A stretch of 64,000 nt of DNA from NCBI RefSeq assembly GCF_002563955.1, contig NZ_PDJE01000001.1, positions 2,976,001 through 3,040,000 of the forward strand. The letters run 5' to 3'. The stretch is from Paramicrobacterium agarici (GTDB lineage Bacteria; Actinomycetota; Actinomycetes; Actinomycetales; Microbacteriaceae). This document shows positions 1 through 7,140 of the stretch, piece after piece (position 1 is the stretch's first letter; each line of letters starts with the position of its first letter). The translations under genes and the position numbers were made by a program. The notes beneath the pieces were generated by a model. That model did no database searches and had not been told where the DNA came from. It saw nothing but the letters and a program-made list of their open reading frames with translations.

Positions 1-226
1 CCAGCTCGTCAGCGGCCTTGACAAGGCCCTCATAGCTGGACTGGTTGAACGACTTGTCGTCGAACCCGCCCGAGTCGGAGACGATGCAGGGCAGGTAATC
101 GATGGCCTCGCCGCCCGATCCGCCGTCTCCGGTGGACTCGGGAGCTTGACCACAGCCGGCGAGCAGGGCGACGACGCCCAGGCCAGCAAGACCGCTCATG
201 ACGGCCTTTCGGGTTGTGATTGTCAA
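1..226 (-). CDS. BMP-family ABC substrate-binding lipoprotein, N-terminal part (runs off window)
   Basis: Only the first 75 codons are inside the window. The product starts MTITTRKAV and has a lipoprotein signal: Arg6-Lys7, a hydrophobic stretch, and a lipobox L-A-G-C with the lipidated Cys at residue 25. After a Gly/Ser-rich linker comes S-F-N-Q-S-S-Y-E-G, the start of a BMP/Med (nucleoside-binding, PnrA-like) domain. I chose the TTG at 226-224: GGAGGT lies at 236-231, five bases away, and this start supplies the basic residues a signal peptide needs; the ATG at 200 would leave none. It shares G-C-G-Q-A-P-E after the lipobox with the BMP protein at 488-1564, so the two look like a tandem duplication. 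The rest of the transporter presumably lies to the left. Ligand (nucleoside or purine-like) is inferred from the family. Confidence 0.85.
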   Translation of the reverse strand, partial: MTITTRKAVMSGLAGLGVVALLAGCGQAPESTGDGGSGGEAIDYLPCIVSDSGGFDDKSFNQSSYEGLVKAADEL

Positions 227-247
227 GGTGACCTCCAGGTTGCGCAG

Positions 248-263
248 CCTGCGGTGCCGCAGG
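248..263 (-). promoter_or_regulatory. Hairpin in 5' leader of the partial BMP gene
   Basis: CCTGCGG and CCGCAGG form a 7-bp perfect stem with a 2-nt apex, ending about a dozen bases before the GGAGGT ribosome-binding site. It may affect mRNA stability or loading; function is inferred. Confidence 0.3.
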
Positions 264-313
264 GATTCAGGCTCAGGTTACCGAATGTGTCGTGCCCCAT
301 TTGCGCGTTTTCG

Positions 314-331
314 CACTTCGACCTCGAAGTG
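314..331. promoter_or_regulatory. 18-bp palindrome CACTTCGA-cc-TCGAAGTG
   Basis: Perfect 8+8 inverted repeat in the gap between the two BMP lipoprotein genes, upstream of the partial one. Size and place suit an operator for a dimeric regulator; the protein is unknown. Confidence 0.4.
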
Positions 332-398
332 TTACACATCGATAACTCGAACCGTGTGGAGCGATCGTAAGCCGCTTTTCGCGCACGGCGCACGTTTG

Positions 399-412
399 TG
401 CTCATATGAGCA
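399..412. promoter_or_regulatory. 14-bp palindrome TGCTCATATGAGCA
   Basis: Perfect, uninterrupted palindrome in the same intergenic region, about 70 bp further from the partial BMP gene. It is AT-rich at the centre, unlike the surrounding DNA. Candidate operator; the PucR-type protein at 1611-3122 is one possible binder. Confidence 0.4.
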
Positions 413-487
413 ATCGGCCTCGAGAGCCCCCAACGAATGAGCACGCGCGTGCACTTCAGAGCACCCGAACGGGGGTGTCGGATGCTG

Positions 488-1564
488 TCATGCCGTCGGT
501 GAGCTGGGTGACGTCACCTCAACATCGCCGTCGATGATCTGCTGGCGAAGCTCGTCGATCTCGGCGGCGAGGTCGTCGCCGACGGCATCCTCCATGTCAT
601 GGAATGGGGCGATGTCGACTCCCCCGTTCTCGAGCGTTCCGACGAACGGCTCGTTCGTGAGCTCGCCGTCGAGGTCGCGCTTCACGATGTCGGTGACAGC
701 ATCCTGTGTCTTCTTGAGCACGCTCGTCAGAACAAGCGGGCGGTACTCTTCGGGCAGCGTCTCGTAGCCGTCGTTGTCGACCCAGATGATCGACACGCCG
801 TCCGAATCGGCCGCCGCAGCCGCTGCCCCCTCGCCGACTTGACCCGCAACGGGCATGATCACGTCAGCGCCCTGATGAATGAGGGACTCAGCCGTGGCCT
901 TGCCCTTGTTGACGTCTTCGAAGTCACCGGTGAACTGGCCGTCCTGGGCGTCTTTGTCCCACCCGAGTGCCTCAACGTCGGCGTCGTGGACCTCGTTGTA
1001 GTGGGCGACGCCGTCGACGAAGCCGTCCATGAACAGCGTCACGGGAGGCTGGTTTCCGCCGCCGAACGTGCCGACAGTGCCTGTCTCGCTGACCCCCGCC
1101 GCGAGGTATCCCGCGAGAAACGCCGCTTCGGCCGTGTTGAAGACGACGGACGTGATGTTGTCGCCCTCGAGCTGCTCATCGACGATTGCGAAGTGGCGGT
1201 CGGGGTTGGCCTCTGCGGCCGCCTGGGTGTACTCGGCGAGCTCCCATCCGACGGTCACGATAAGCCGGCATCCGGTGTCGACGGCCTGCTCGACGTTGGG
1301 CTCGAGGTCGCTCGGTGTCTTCGACACGATCGCCTGAGCGTCGATGCCGAACTTCTCTTGCGCCTGCTCGAGGCCCTCCCAGCTCGACTGGTTGAACGAC
1401 CGGTCTTCAAGCCCGCCCGAGTTCGTCACCATGCGAGCGCAGTAGTCGGCGCCTTTTTCGTCGCCTGCTCCGGCGTCGGGTTCGGGCGCCTGCCCGCAGC
1501 CGGTCAGAATGAGGGCGGATGCTGCGGCGAGCGCAGCGAATCGGGCAAAGGGTCGACGAGACAT
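488..1564 (-). CDS. BMP-family ABC substrate-binding lipoprotein
   Basis: A 358-residue surface lipoprotein of the BMP/PnrA family, the binding subunit of ABC importers for nucleosides and related compounds. Residues 1-23 are a lipoprotein signal (R3-R4, hydrophobic core, L-T-G-C with Cys23). The mature protein opens with the family motif S-F-N-Q-S-S-W-E-G, and has G-T-V-G-T-F-G-G and F-M-D-G-F typical of the fold. I use the ATG at 1564, which follows AAAGGA at normal distance, not the upstream in-frame start at 1675, which would hide the signal peptide and overlap the regulator gene. It lies 46 bp downstream of the pucR-like gene on the same strand and is probably co-transcribed with it. Exact ligand unknown. 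Confidence 0.9.
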   Translation of the reverse strand: MSRRPFARFAALAAASALILTGCGQAPEPDAGAGDEKGADYCARMVTNSGGLEDRSFNQSSWEGLEQAQEKFGIDAQAIVSKTPSDLEPNVEQAVDTGCRLIVTVGWELAEYTQAAAEANPDRHFAIVDEQLEGDNITSVVFNTAEAAFLAGYLAAGVSETGTVGTFGGGNQPPVTLFMDGFVDGVAHYNEVHDADVEALGWDKDAQDGQFTGDFEDVNKGKATAESLIHQGADVIMPVAGQVGEGAAAAAADSDGVSIIWVDNDGYETLPEEYRPLVLTSVLKKTQDAVTDIVKRDLDGELTNEPFVGTLENGGVDIAPFHDMEDAVGDDLAAEIDELRQQIIDGDVEVTSPSSPTA

Positions 1565-1610
1565 CGGCGTCCTTTCACGCAGTGGTTTGCTCCCAGAGTA
1601 GCGACTGAAG

Positions 1611-3122
1611 TCATGCGCGTCGCTCCTCCAACGCCTCAAACGCAAGCCACAGCAGAACCCGATCTCGCGGCTCATCGAGCGAAACTCCGAGAACCTTCTC
1701 TACCTCAACGAGACGGGCGTTCAACGTCTGCCTGTGGATGCCCAGCGAACGCGCCGCCTTTTCCCGTGCCCCGTTGCATCGGAGGAACGCTCGCAGGGCG
1801 CTGACGTGTGTCGCCTCCCGCCCACTCGCTCTCTCGAGCCGCTTCCGCCATTCACGAAGCAGAGGCTCATCTGCCGCTTCTCTCATCCACATCTGCGCAG
1901 AATCGACGGTCACGACGTCCGAGTACTCAAGAATCGCGGGCTTCACGCCTCGCGCCGCGATTCGATGTGCGACCGCAGCTTCGCGCAGGAGCTCCATCAC
2001 GTCGTGGCGATGCTTGCCGCTACTCACCCCGACGCTCCACAATCGAGCGTTCTCGTTGTCACTCATCAATGCTGTCACCGACGAACGTAACGAGTCGATC
2101 GCCGCATCGGGTACGACCGCAATGACTGCCGACGAAGTCGCACAGACGAGGCATGGCAAGCCCGCCTTTCCCATCGTGCTCTGCAGCGCGTCGGCGAGTA
2201 CCTGCGACGCTGCGCCATCGCTGCTCGCGTGCACGATGGCGCAATTCTCGATGTCCGATAGGAGGACATCTATCACGTGTGGCTCTGGAGGCATCTCGTC
2301 GACGATCACGAGCTGAAACAAAGCTTCGCGCAGTCGCAGCGCATCCGAAACGGCAGACTCTGCAGACAGCCTGAGTGCCGTCGCGACCGAGCCGATGATG
2401 TTCTGCTCAACAGGCGAATAGCGACTTCGCTTCGCGACCCCGAGAGTCGCTCCGTCAGCCTTCGCCGCGTGAATGTAGAGATCACCAATCGCCGTCGTCG
2501 TGCTGTGGCGCGCTGAGCCGCGGTGCACCTGCATCTCGTGGACAACGGTGTCGCGATCGCTGGCGTCGAGGGATACGACACCGTCGATGACGTCGAGTGA
2601 ACCGTCGTCGTACTGCACGACGACCGTTGCATCGAGCACCCGCGCGAGCTTCGAGAGGCTGTCACGAACGAGTGCCTCCGTCTGCTCATTCTGAGCGAGT
2701 CGTTGTTGAACATCTAGCATGCGGTTGACCTGACTCAGCTCTTCAACGGCAATCTTGCGGGAGACGAATTCGGCGATTGCAATGTATGGCGTCGACAGTG
2801 GAATCTCCAGCACCGGAATGCCGTACCTGAGCGCCGCACAAATCCATACCGGTGGAACGTCGTCGTGAACGAATCCCGTGCCGTAGCCGACCGCCGCGAC
2901 CCGTGTCGCCGCCAGCGCATCGAAGAAGGCAAACACCTCCTCGTCCGTGCGTTCGACAAGCCCGGTCGTCAGCAGAAGCTCGTTACCCGATAGCCACGGG
3001 CTCGGGTCGCCGATTTCTGACACGTGTACCCAGCGAATCTGTCGACCCAGCAACTCGTGTCCGGCGAGGCAGCGCAGTTCAAATGACGGATCGCTGACGA
3101 GATCCGCGACGGTTACGCCCAT
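1611..3122 (-). CDS. PucR-family transcriptional regulator
   Basis: 503 residues with the layout of PucR/CdaR regulators. The N-terminal PucR domain (about 5-125) has V-A-D-L near the start and W-L-S-G-N-E-L-L-L-T-T-G. A variable middle follows (about 130-400). The C-terminal helix-turn-helix (about 435-495) contains L-R-A-F-L-R-C-N-G and G-I-H-R-Q-T-L-N-A-R-L. Family members control purine, polyamine and amino-acid catabolism. It is divergent from the ureohydrolase gene at 3248 and followed by a nucleoside-type binding lipoprotein, so it may control uptake and breakdown of a nitrogen-rich compound; that is inference. The ATG at 3122 follows GGAGG at good spacing, behind a perfect TATAAT box. 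Confidence 0.85.
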   Translation of the reverse strand: MGVTVADLVSDPSFELRCLAGHELLGRQIRWVHVSEIGDPSPWLSGNELLLTTGLVERTDEEVFAFFDALAATRVAAVGYGTGFVHDDVPPVWICAALRYGIPVLEIPLSTPYIAIAEFVSRKIAVEELSQVNRMLDVQQRLAQNEQTEALVRDSLSKLARVLDATVVVQYDDGSLDVIDGVVSLDASDRDTVVHEMQVHRGSARHSTTTAIGDLYIHAAKADGATLGVAKRSRYSPVEQNIIGSVATALRLSAESAVSDALRLREALFQLVIVDEMPPEPHVIDVLLSDIENCAIVHASSDGAASQVLADALQSTMGKAGLPCLVCATSSAVIAVVPDAAIDSLRSSVTALMSDNENARLWSVGVSSGKHRHDVMELLREAAVAHRIAARGVKPAILEYSDVVTVDSAQMWMREAADEPLLREWRKRLERASGREATHVSALRAFLRCNGAREKAARSLGIHRQTLNARLVEVEKVLGVSLDEPRDRVLLWLAFEALEERRA

Positions 3123-3151
3123 TCATACCTCCGGTTTCACGTTTACCGCGA

Positions 3152-3179
3152 ATTATAGCTTCAATGTTCACGCACACAA
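3152..3179 (-). promoter_or_regulatory. Promoter of the pucR-like gene
   Basis: On the minus strand TATAAT (3157-3152) is a perfect -10 box, 16 bp from TTGTGT (3179-3174). Transcription would start near 3145, giving a short leader with the GGAGG site. In a GC-rich genome an exact TATAAT in this position is strong evidence. Confidence 0.6.
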
Positions 3180-3213
3180 TGATTGGTGCGGTGACGGCAC
3201 ACCACGAGACTGA

Positions 3214-3224
3214 GTGCACTGCAC
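3214..3224. promoter_or_regulatory. 11-bp palindrome GTGCA-c-TGCAC
   Basis: Perfect short inverted repeat about 24 bp before the ureohydrolase start, in the divergent region shared with pucR. Candidate operator; a short palindrome can be chance. Confidence 0.3.
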
Positions 3225-3247
3225 GCCACTGAATTGAGGATTGTTTC

Positions 3248-4138
3248 ATGTCACAATCACCGCGGACCTTCGAGATCATCGGGGCGCCCTACGACGGCGC
3301 GTCGACTCTGGGCATTCCAGGATCTCGATACGCGCCGGGAGCGATCCGTCGCGCCCTTGAGTGGATCACGATGCGCGTCGAGCACGGCGAGGTCTATTCC
3401 CTCGAAAGTGGCGAGCTGCACCAAGCCCCCAAGCTCATCGACGGCGGAGATGCGGAGGTGATAGCTCACGACCTTGAATCGACACTCGTCAACACGAGCG
3501 CACGCCTGGGCGAAAGCATTCGCGGAGGCAACGTTCCGATCCTTCTCGGCGGGGACGACTGCTTTCTCTACGCGGGCAGCCGCGGGCTGCATGACGGCAC
3601 CGACGACGGAAGTGTCGCTGTCATCCACTTCGACGCCCACCTCGACGTCATGGACGAAAACGAGCAGCAGGGGCGGCACAGTCAGTCGAGCGGTATGCGC
3701 CGATCACTTGAGCTCCCGCGGGCGAGCCGCAACCACAGCATCCAAGTCGGGCTGCGACATTTCAACTTCCCTTCTTCGCGCCGCTACGTCGTCACTGATG
3801 GCCCGGCACAGATCACAGCGCGCGCCTTTGACGAAATCGGCAGCCGGGCAGTCGCGGAGCGAATTCTCGAGCGAATTGCGGGCGCCGCCCACGTGCATCT
3901 GAGTTTCGACATTGACGCGATTGACCCGGCTCACGCGCCCGGTGCCGGAGCATCGGAGCCGGGCGGCATCACCTCGCGCCAAGCCATCGACGTTGTCAGT
4001 GCCCTCGCCCCGCACTGCGATTCGTTTGCGGTGACGGAGGTAAATCCGATGACTGACCACAGGGACATGACGTCGACCCTCGCCGCCTACCTCTGCTACT
4101 ACTTCGCCGTCTTCGGACAGGTGAAGAACCAGCTCTGA
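3248..4138 (+). CDS. Ureohydrolase (arginase/agmatinase/formiminoglutamase) family protein, atypical active site
   Basis: 296 residues with the dimanganese ureohydrolase fold, an enzyme family that hydrolyses guanidino or formimino groups. Visible are F-D-A-H-L-D, S-F-D-I-D-A-I-D-P, A-P-G-A, P-G-G-I and the late E-V-N-P. Two positions differ from agmatinases: the first metal-ligand motif, normally G-G-D-H, reads G-G-D-D, and the segment normally S-H-G-S-P reads S-Q-S-S-G, removing the catalytic His. Formiminoglutamases also lack that second His (S-S-G-T), so a non-arginase substrate is likely. GAGG precedes the ATG by about eight bases. It is followed 34 bp later by a transporter gene and is divergent from pucR. 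Substrate not assignable; it could also be a non-catalytic relative. Confidence 0.75.
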   Translation: MSQSPRTFEIIGAPYDGASTLGIPGSRYAPGAIRRALEWITMRVEHGEVYSLESGELHQAPKLIDGGDAEVIAHDLESTLVNTSARLGESIRGGNVPILLGGDDCFLYAGSRGLHDGTDDGSVAVIHFDAHLDVMDENEQQGRHSQSSGMRRSLELPRASRNHSIQVGLRHFNFPSSRRYVVTDGPAQITARAFDEIGSRAVAERILERIAGAAHVHLSFDIDAIDPAHAPGAGASEPGGITSRQAIDVVSALAPHCDSFAVTEVNPMTDHRDMTSTLAAYLCYYFAVFGQVKNQL

Positions 4139-4172
4139 ACCTCACCCGCCCCGCGAACAACGGAGTTTTGTC

Positions 4173-5591
4173 GTGACACGCAACCCTGGCCACACAGCAT
4201 TCAACGGTCCCTTAGAGACGGGTTCCATCACCGTCGTAAAACGCCGACAGCTCAGGCGAACCGTGCTCGGCACGTTCGTCGGCAACGTCATGGAGTGGTA
4301 CGACGTCGGTGTCTTCGGCTACCTCATTGTCACGCTCGGCCCGGTCTTTCTCCCCGAAGCAGACCCAGCTACGCAAGTGGTCTTCATGCTCGGCACCTTC
4401 GCGAGCACCTACATCCTCCGCCCGCTGGGCGGCTTGTTCTTCGGCTGGCTGGGAGACAAGATCGGGCGAAAGCGCGTCTTGTTCATCACACTGACCCTCG
4501 TCGCCGGCGCGACGTTCGCCATAGGGCTGCTTCCCACGTACGCCGTCATCGGCGTTGTCGGCTCGATCCTGCTCGTCTTGCTGAAGATGGTGCAAGGCTT
4601 TTCTGCGGGTGGCGAATTCACTGGCGCCGTCGCATTCATCAGCGAGTCGTCTCCTGATAAGAAGCGGGGCTTCTACGCTGCGTTCCTCGACGCTGGAAGC
4701 TACCTGGGGTTCGCCCTCGGCGCGGGTATCGTCACGGCTCTTCAAGTGATCTTCGGCCAGCAGGCCATGCTCGACGGACTGTGGCGAGCACCGTTCCTGA
4801 TCGCCGGTCCCGTTGGCCTCATCGCGATCTACCTGCGCCTCCGCGTCGAGGAGTCGCCACAGTTCACGGCCCTGCTCAAACAGAGCAGCGCACGAGCGAC
4901 AACAGGAGGGCTCCGCGTGAACCCGCTTCGCGCATTTGCCGAGAACTGGCGCGCGATGCTCATGGTGATCGTGCTTGTTGCAGCCGCGAACTCTGCCGGA
5001 TATGCGTTCACGTCGTACATGCCGACGTACCTCTCAACCGTTCTTGAGCACGATGCCGTGCAGAGCAACCTCATCTCGCTACCACTGCTTCTGCTCATGG
5101 CGTGTTCCATGCCGTTCGTCGGAATGCTCTCAGACCGTGTGGGCCGCAAGCCGGTGCTCTTTGCAGCATCCATCTGGGTCATCGTGCTGAGCGTCCCGGC
5201 GTTCGCCCTTCTCGGCAGCGGCTCACTTGGGGGAACGGTGTCTGGTCTCGCGCTCATCGGCGTACCCGTGGCGCTGTACATGGGAACGCTTGCCTCGACG
5301 TATCCGGCGCTCTTTCCCACGAACAGCCGCACGACGAATCTCGGAGTCTCATACAACATCTCCATCGCGATCTTCGGAGGCACCGCTCCGCTCGTCATCG
5401 ACGCCCTCATTCGCGCAACAGGGAATGAGTTCGCCGCCGCGTTTTATCTCATCGGCATGTCGGTCGTCGGACTCGTCGCAGTGATCATTCTGCGAGAGAG
5501 TGCGCGGCAGCCGCTCAAGGGCTCAGAGCCCAACGTCGAGACTGAACGTGAAGCGCACATTCTCAATGCGGAGCGATCCGGGCGCGGCTGA
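4173..5591 (+). CDS. MFS transporter, metabolite:H+ symporter (MHS) type
   Basis: 472 residues, about 12 membrane segments. The start of the transport domain, G-N-V-M-E-W-Y-D-V-G-V-F-G-Y, is the hallmark of the MHS family (ProP, ShiA, citrate/alpha-ketoglutarate permeases). The loop motif G-D-K-I-G-R-K-R between helices 2 and 3 and S-D-R-V-G-R-K-P at the half-repeat are clear. GTG start at 4173 with CGGAG seven bases before it. It sits 34 bp after the ureohydrolase gene and is probably its partner, importing that enzyme's substrate by proton symport. The substrate is unknown. Confidence 0.88.
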   Translation: MTRNPGHTAFNGPLETGSITVVKRRQLRRTVLGTFVGNVMEWYDVGVFGYLIVTLGPVFLPEADPATQVVFMLGTFASTYILRPLGGLFFGWLGDKIGRKRVLFITLTLVAGATFAIGLLPTYAVIGVVGSILLVLLKMVQGFSAGGEFTGAVAFISESSPDKKRGFYAAFLDAGSYLGFALGAGIVTALQVIFGQQAMLDGLWRAPFLIAGPVGLIAIYLRLRVEESPQFTALLKQSSARATTGGLRVNPLRAFAENWRAMLMVIVLVAAANSAGYAFTSYMPTYLSTVLEHDAVQSNLISLPLLLLMACSMPFVGMLSDRVGRKPVLFAASIWVIVLSVPAFALLGSGSLGGTVSGLALIGVPVALYMGTLASTYPALFPTNSRTTNLGVSYNISIAIFGGTAPLVIDALIRATGNEFAAAFYLIGMSVVGLVAVIILRESARQPLKGSEPNVETEREAHILNAERSGRG

Positions 5592-5717
5592 CGACCTTCG
5601 GTGTGCCGAGGCACGGAAAGAGTGCCGGGACGAGGACGTTTTCGGCGATTTCTTCCTCTACTCAGCACAATCTCCTTGTCTCGGCACATGGGGCGCTGAC
5701 CGGCGTCGCGAAGCGCG

Positions 5718-7106
5718 TCACCGACGAGCGACGTGAGCTCCGGCCTGCGCCGGCAGCCGCGCGGCCTCGATCGTGGGGAACAGCAGCATCGCGGCAACGA
5801 CGAGGAACGCCCACCGATAGCCGAGCCCAACATCTGCCGGGTCAACGACGTCGGCGACACCCGTCGTGATGCGAACGATGAGCGCGGCGACGGCGATACC
5901 GAGTCCCGTCGCCACCTGCTGCATCGTCGAGGCGAGGGTGTTCGCCTCGTTCGTGTGCTCGGGCTCGACGTCGGCGAACTGCACGGAGTTGTAGCCGCTG
6001 AACCCGATCGAGCGAAAGACGCCGCTCAGAAACAGCGCCACAGCGATGACCACGAGCGGCGTCTGCTGCGTCAGAAACGCACACCACACGTAAACGGCGG
6101 CGCCCGCGAGGTTGCTGCCCACGATCACGGCGCGAAAGCCGAACCGCCGAATGAGCGGGCTCGTCGCGGGCTTGATCATGATGTTTCCGGCAAACACGGC
6201 GACAACGAGGATGCCGGCGAGCGACGCGCTCCAGCCGAATCCCTCTTGAAACATCAGCGTGAACACGAATGGCGCCGCGCTGATCAGCAGACGATACACT
6301 CCACCGCCGACGTTGCCCACGCGGAATGTGGCAATGCGCAGCGAGTCGAATCGCAGCAGCGGGTGCGCTGCCCGCAGCATCCGCCACACCCCGAGCACGC
6401 CGGCGACGATGCTGAGCGCCAGCAGCAGAAGCGCCGCGACCAGGCTCGTGCCGAGCTCTTCCATGCCGAGCACGAGGGCGGCAAGCGCAACGCCAAGCAG
6501 GGCGAACCCGACAATGTCGAGCGGATGCCGCTGCGCGATCTCCCCCGCCGGAACGAGCCTGCCCGCGGCGATCATCGCGGCAGCGCCGAGCGGAATGTTG
6601 ATGAGAAAGATCCAGTTCCAGCCGATCGTGTCGGCGAAGATTCCGCCGATCGCCGGCGCGATCACGGGAGCCAGCAGCGCCGGCCACGTGAGGTAGGCCA
6701 TGGCGTCGAGAAGGTCGCTCTTGTCGACGACGCGCAGCACGGCGAGACGTCCGACCGGCACCATCATCGCTCCGCCAAGGCCCTGCAGCACGCGAGCCGC
6801 AACGAGCAGCGGCAGCGTCAGGCTGAACGCGCACAGCAGCGATGCGACTGTGAACACCGCAATCGCTGCCATGAAGACGCGCTTCGTGCCGAAGCGGTCG
6901 GCGAGCCATCCGCTGGCGGGAACGCCGACCGCGAGGGTGAGAAGGTACGCCGTCATGGCGAGGTTGATGTCGACGGCGCGCACGCCGAAGTCGGCGGCCA
7001 TGGCTGGCGCAGCGGTCTGGATGATGGTGCCGTCGAGGTTCTCCATGAAGAACGTGGCGGCGACCAGCAGCGCGAGCGGCCGGTTGAGGGTCTGCGAGCG
7101 CGGCAT
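5718..7106 (-). CDS. MFS transporter, DHA2-like (EmrB/QacA type)
   Basis: 462 residues, almost all hydrophobic helices. N-terminal M-E-N-L-D-G-T-I-I-Q-T-A-A-P is the DHA2 drug:H+ antiporter motif (L-D-x-T-I-V-N-V-A-L-P in relatives), followed by W-L-A-D-R-F-G-T-K-R (motif A). The length is short for a 14-helix exporter. Likely exports drugs or toxic metabolites. It follows the ABC-F gene on the same strand after 34 bp, so the two may form a drug-tolerance operon. The ATG at 7106 is preceded directly by AGGGGG, and this site lies in the loop of a strong hairpin (7092-7130). Its 3' end is convergent with the MHS transporter. Confidence 0.85.
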   Translation of the reverse strand: MPRSQTLNRPLALLVAATFFMENLDGTIIQTAAPAMAADFGVRAVDINLAMTAYLLTLAVGVPASGWLADRFGTKRVFMAAIAVFTVASLLCAFSLTLPLLVAARVLQGLGGAMMVPVGRLAVLRVVDKSDLLDAMAYLTWPALLAPVIAPAIGGIFADTIGWNWIFLINIPLGAAAMIAAGRLVPAGEIAQRHPLDIVGFALLGVALAALVLGMEELGTSLVAALLLLALSIVAGVLGVWRMLRAAHPLLRFDSLRIATFRVGNVGGGVYRLLISAAPFVFTLMFQEGFGWSASLAGILVVAVFAGNIMIKPATSPLIRRFGFRAVIVGSNLAGAAVYVWCAFLTQQTPLVVIAVALFLSGVFRSIGFSGYNSVQFADVEPEHTNEANTLASTMQQVATGLGIAVAALIVRITTGVADVVDPADVGLGYRWAFLVVAAMLLFPTIEAARLPAQAGAHVARR

Positions 7107-7130
7107 CCCCCTATTCTGCCGCGCTCGCAG
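7092..7130 (-). promoter_or_regulatory. 13-bp hairpin enclosing ribosome-binding site and start codon of the DHA2 exporter
   Basis: Arms 7092-7104 and 7118-7130 are perfectly complementary, with a 13-nt loop. On the minus strand the 5' arm lies just after the ABC-F stop, AGGGGG and the A and T of the ATG lie in the loop, and the G of the ATG plus codons 2-5 form the 3' arm. It could terminate ABC-F transcripts, control exporter translation, or both. Confidence 0.55.
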
Positions 7131-7140
7131 ACCGCCGCTC

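Noticed and set aside
5601..5688. Inverted repeat TGTGCCGAG/CTCGGCACA with a 70-nt interval between convergent transporter genes
   Set aside because: Arms are far apart and the loop shows no further pairing; could be chance, not called a terminator.
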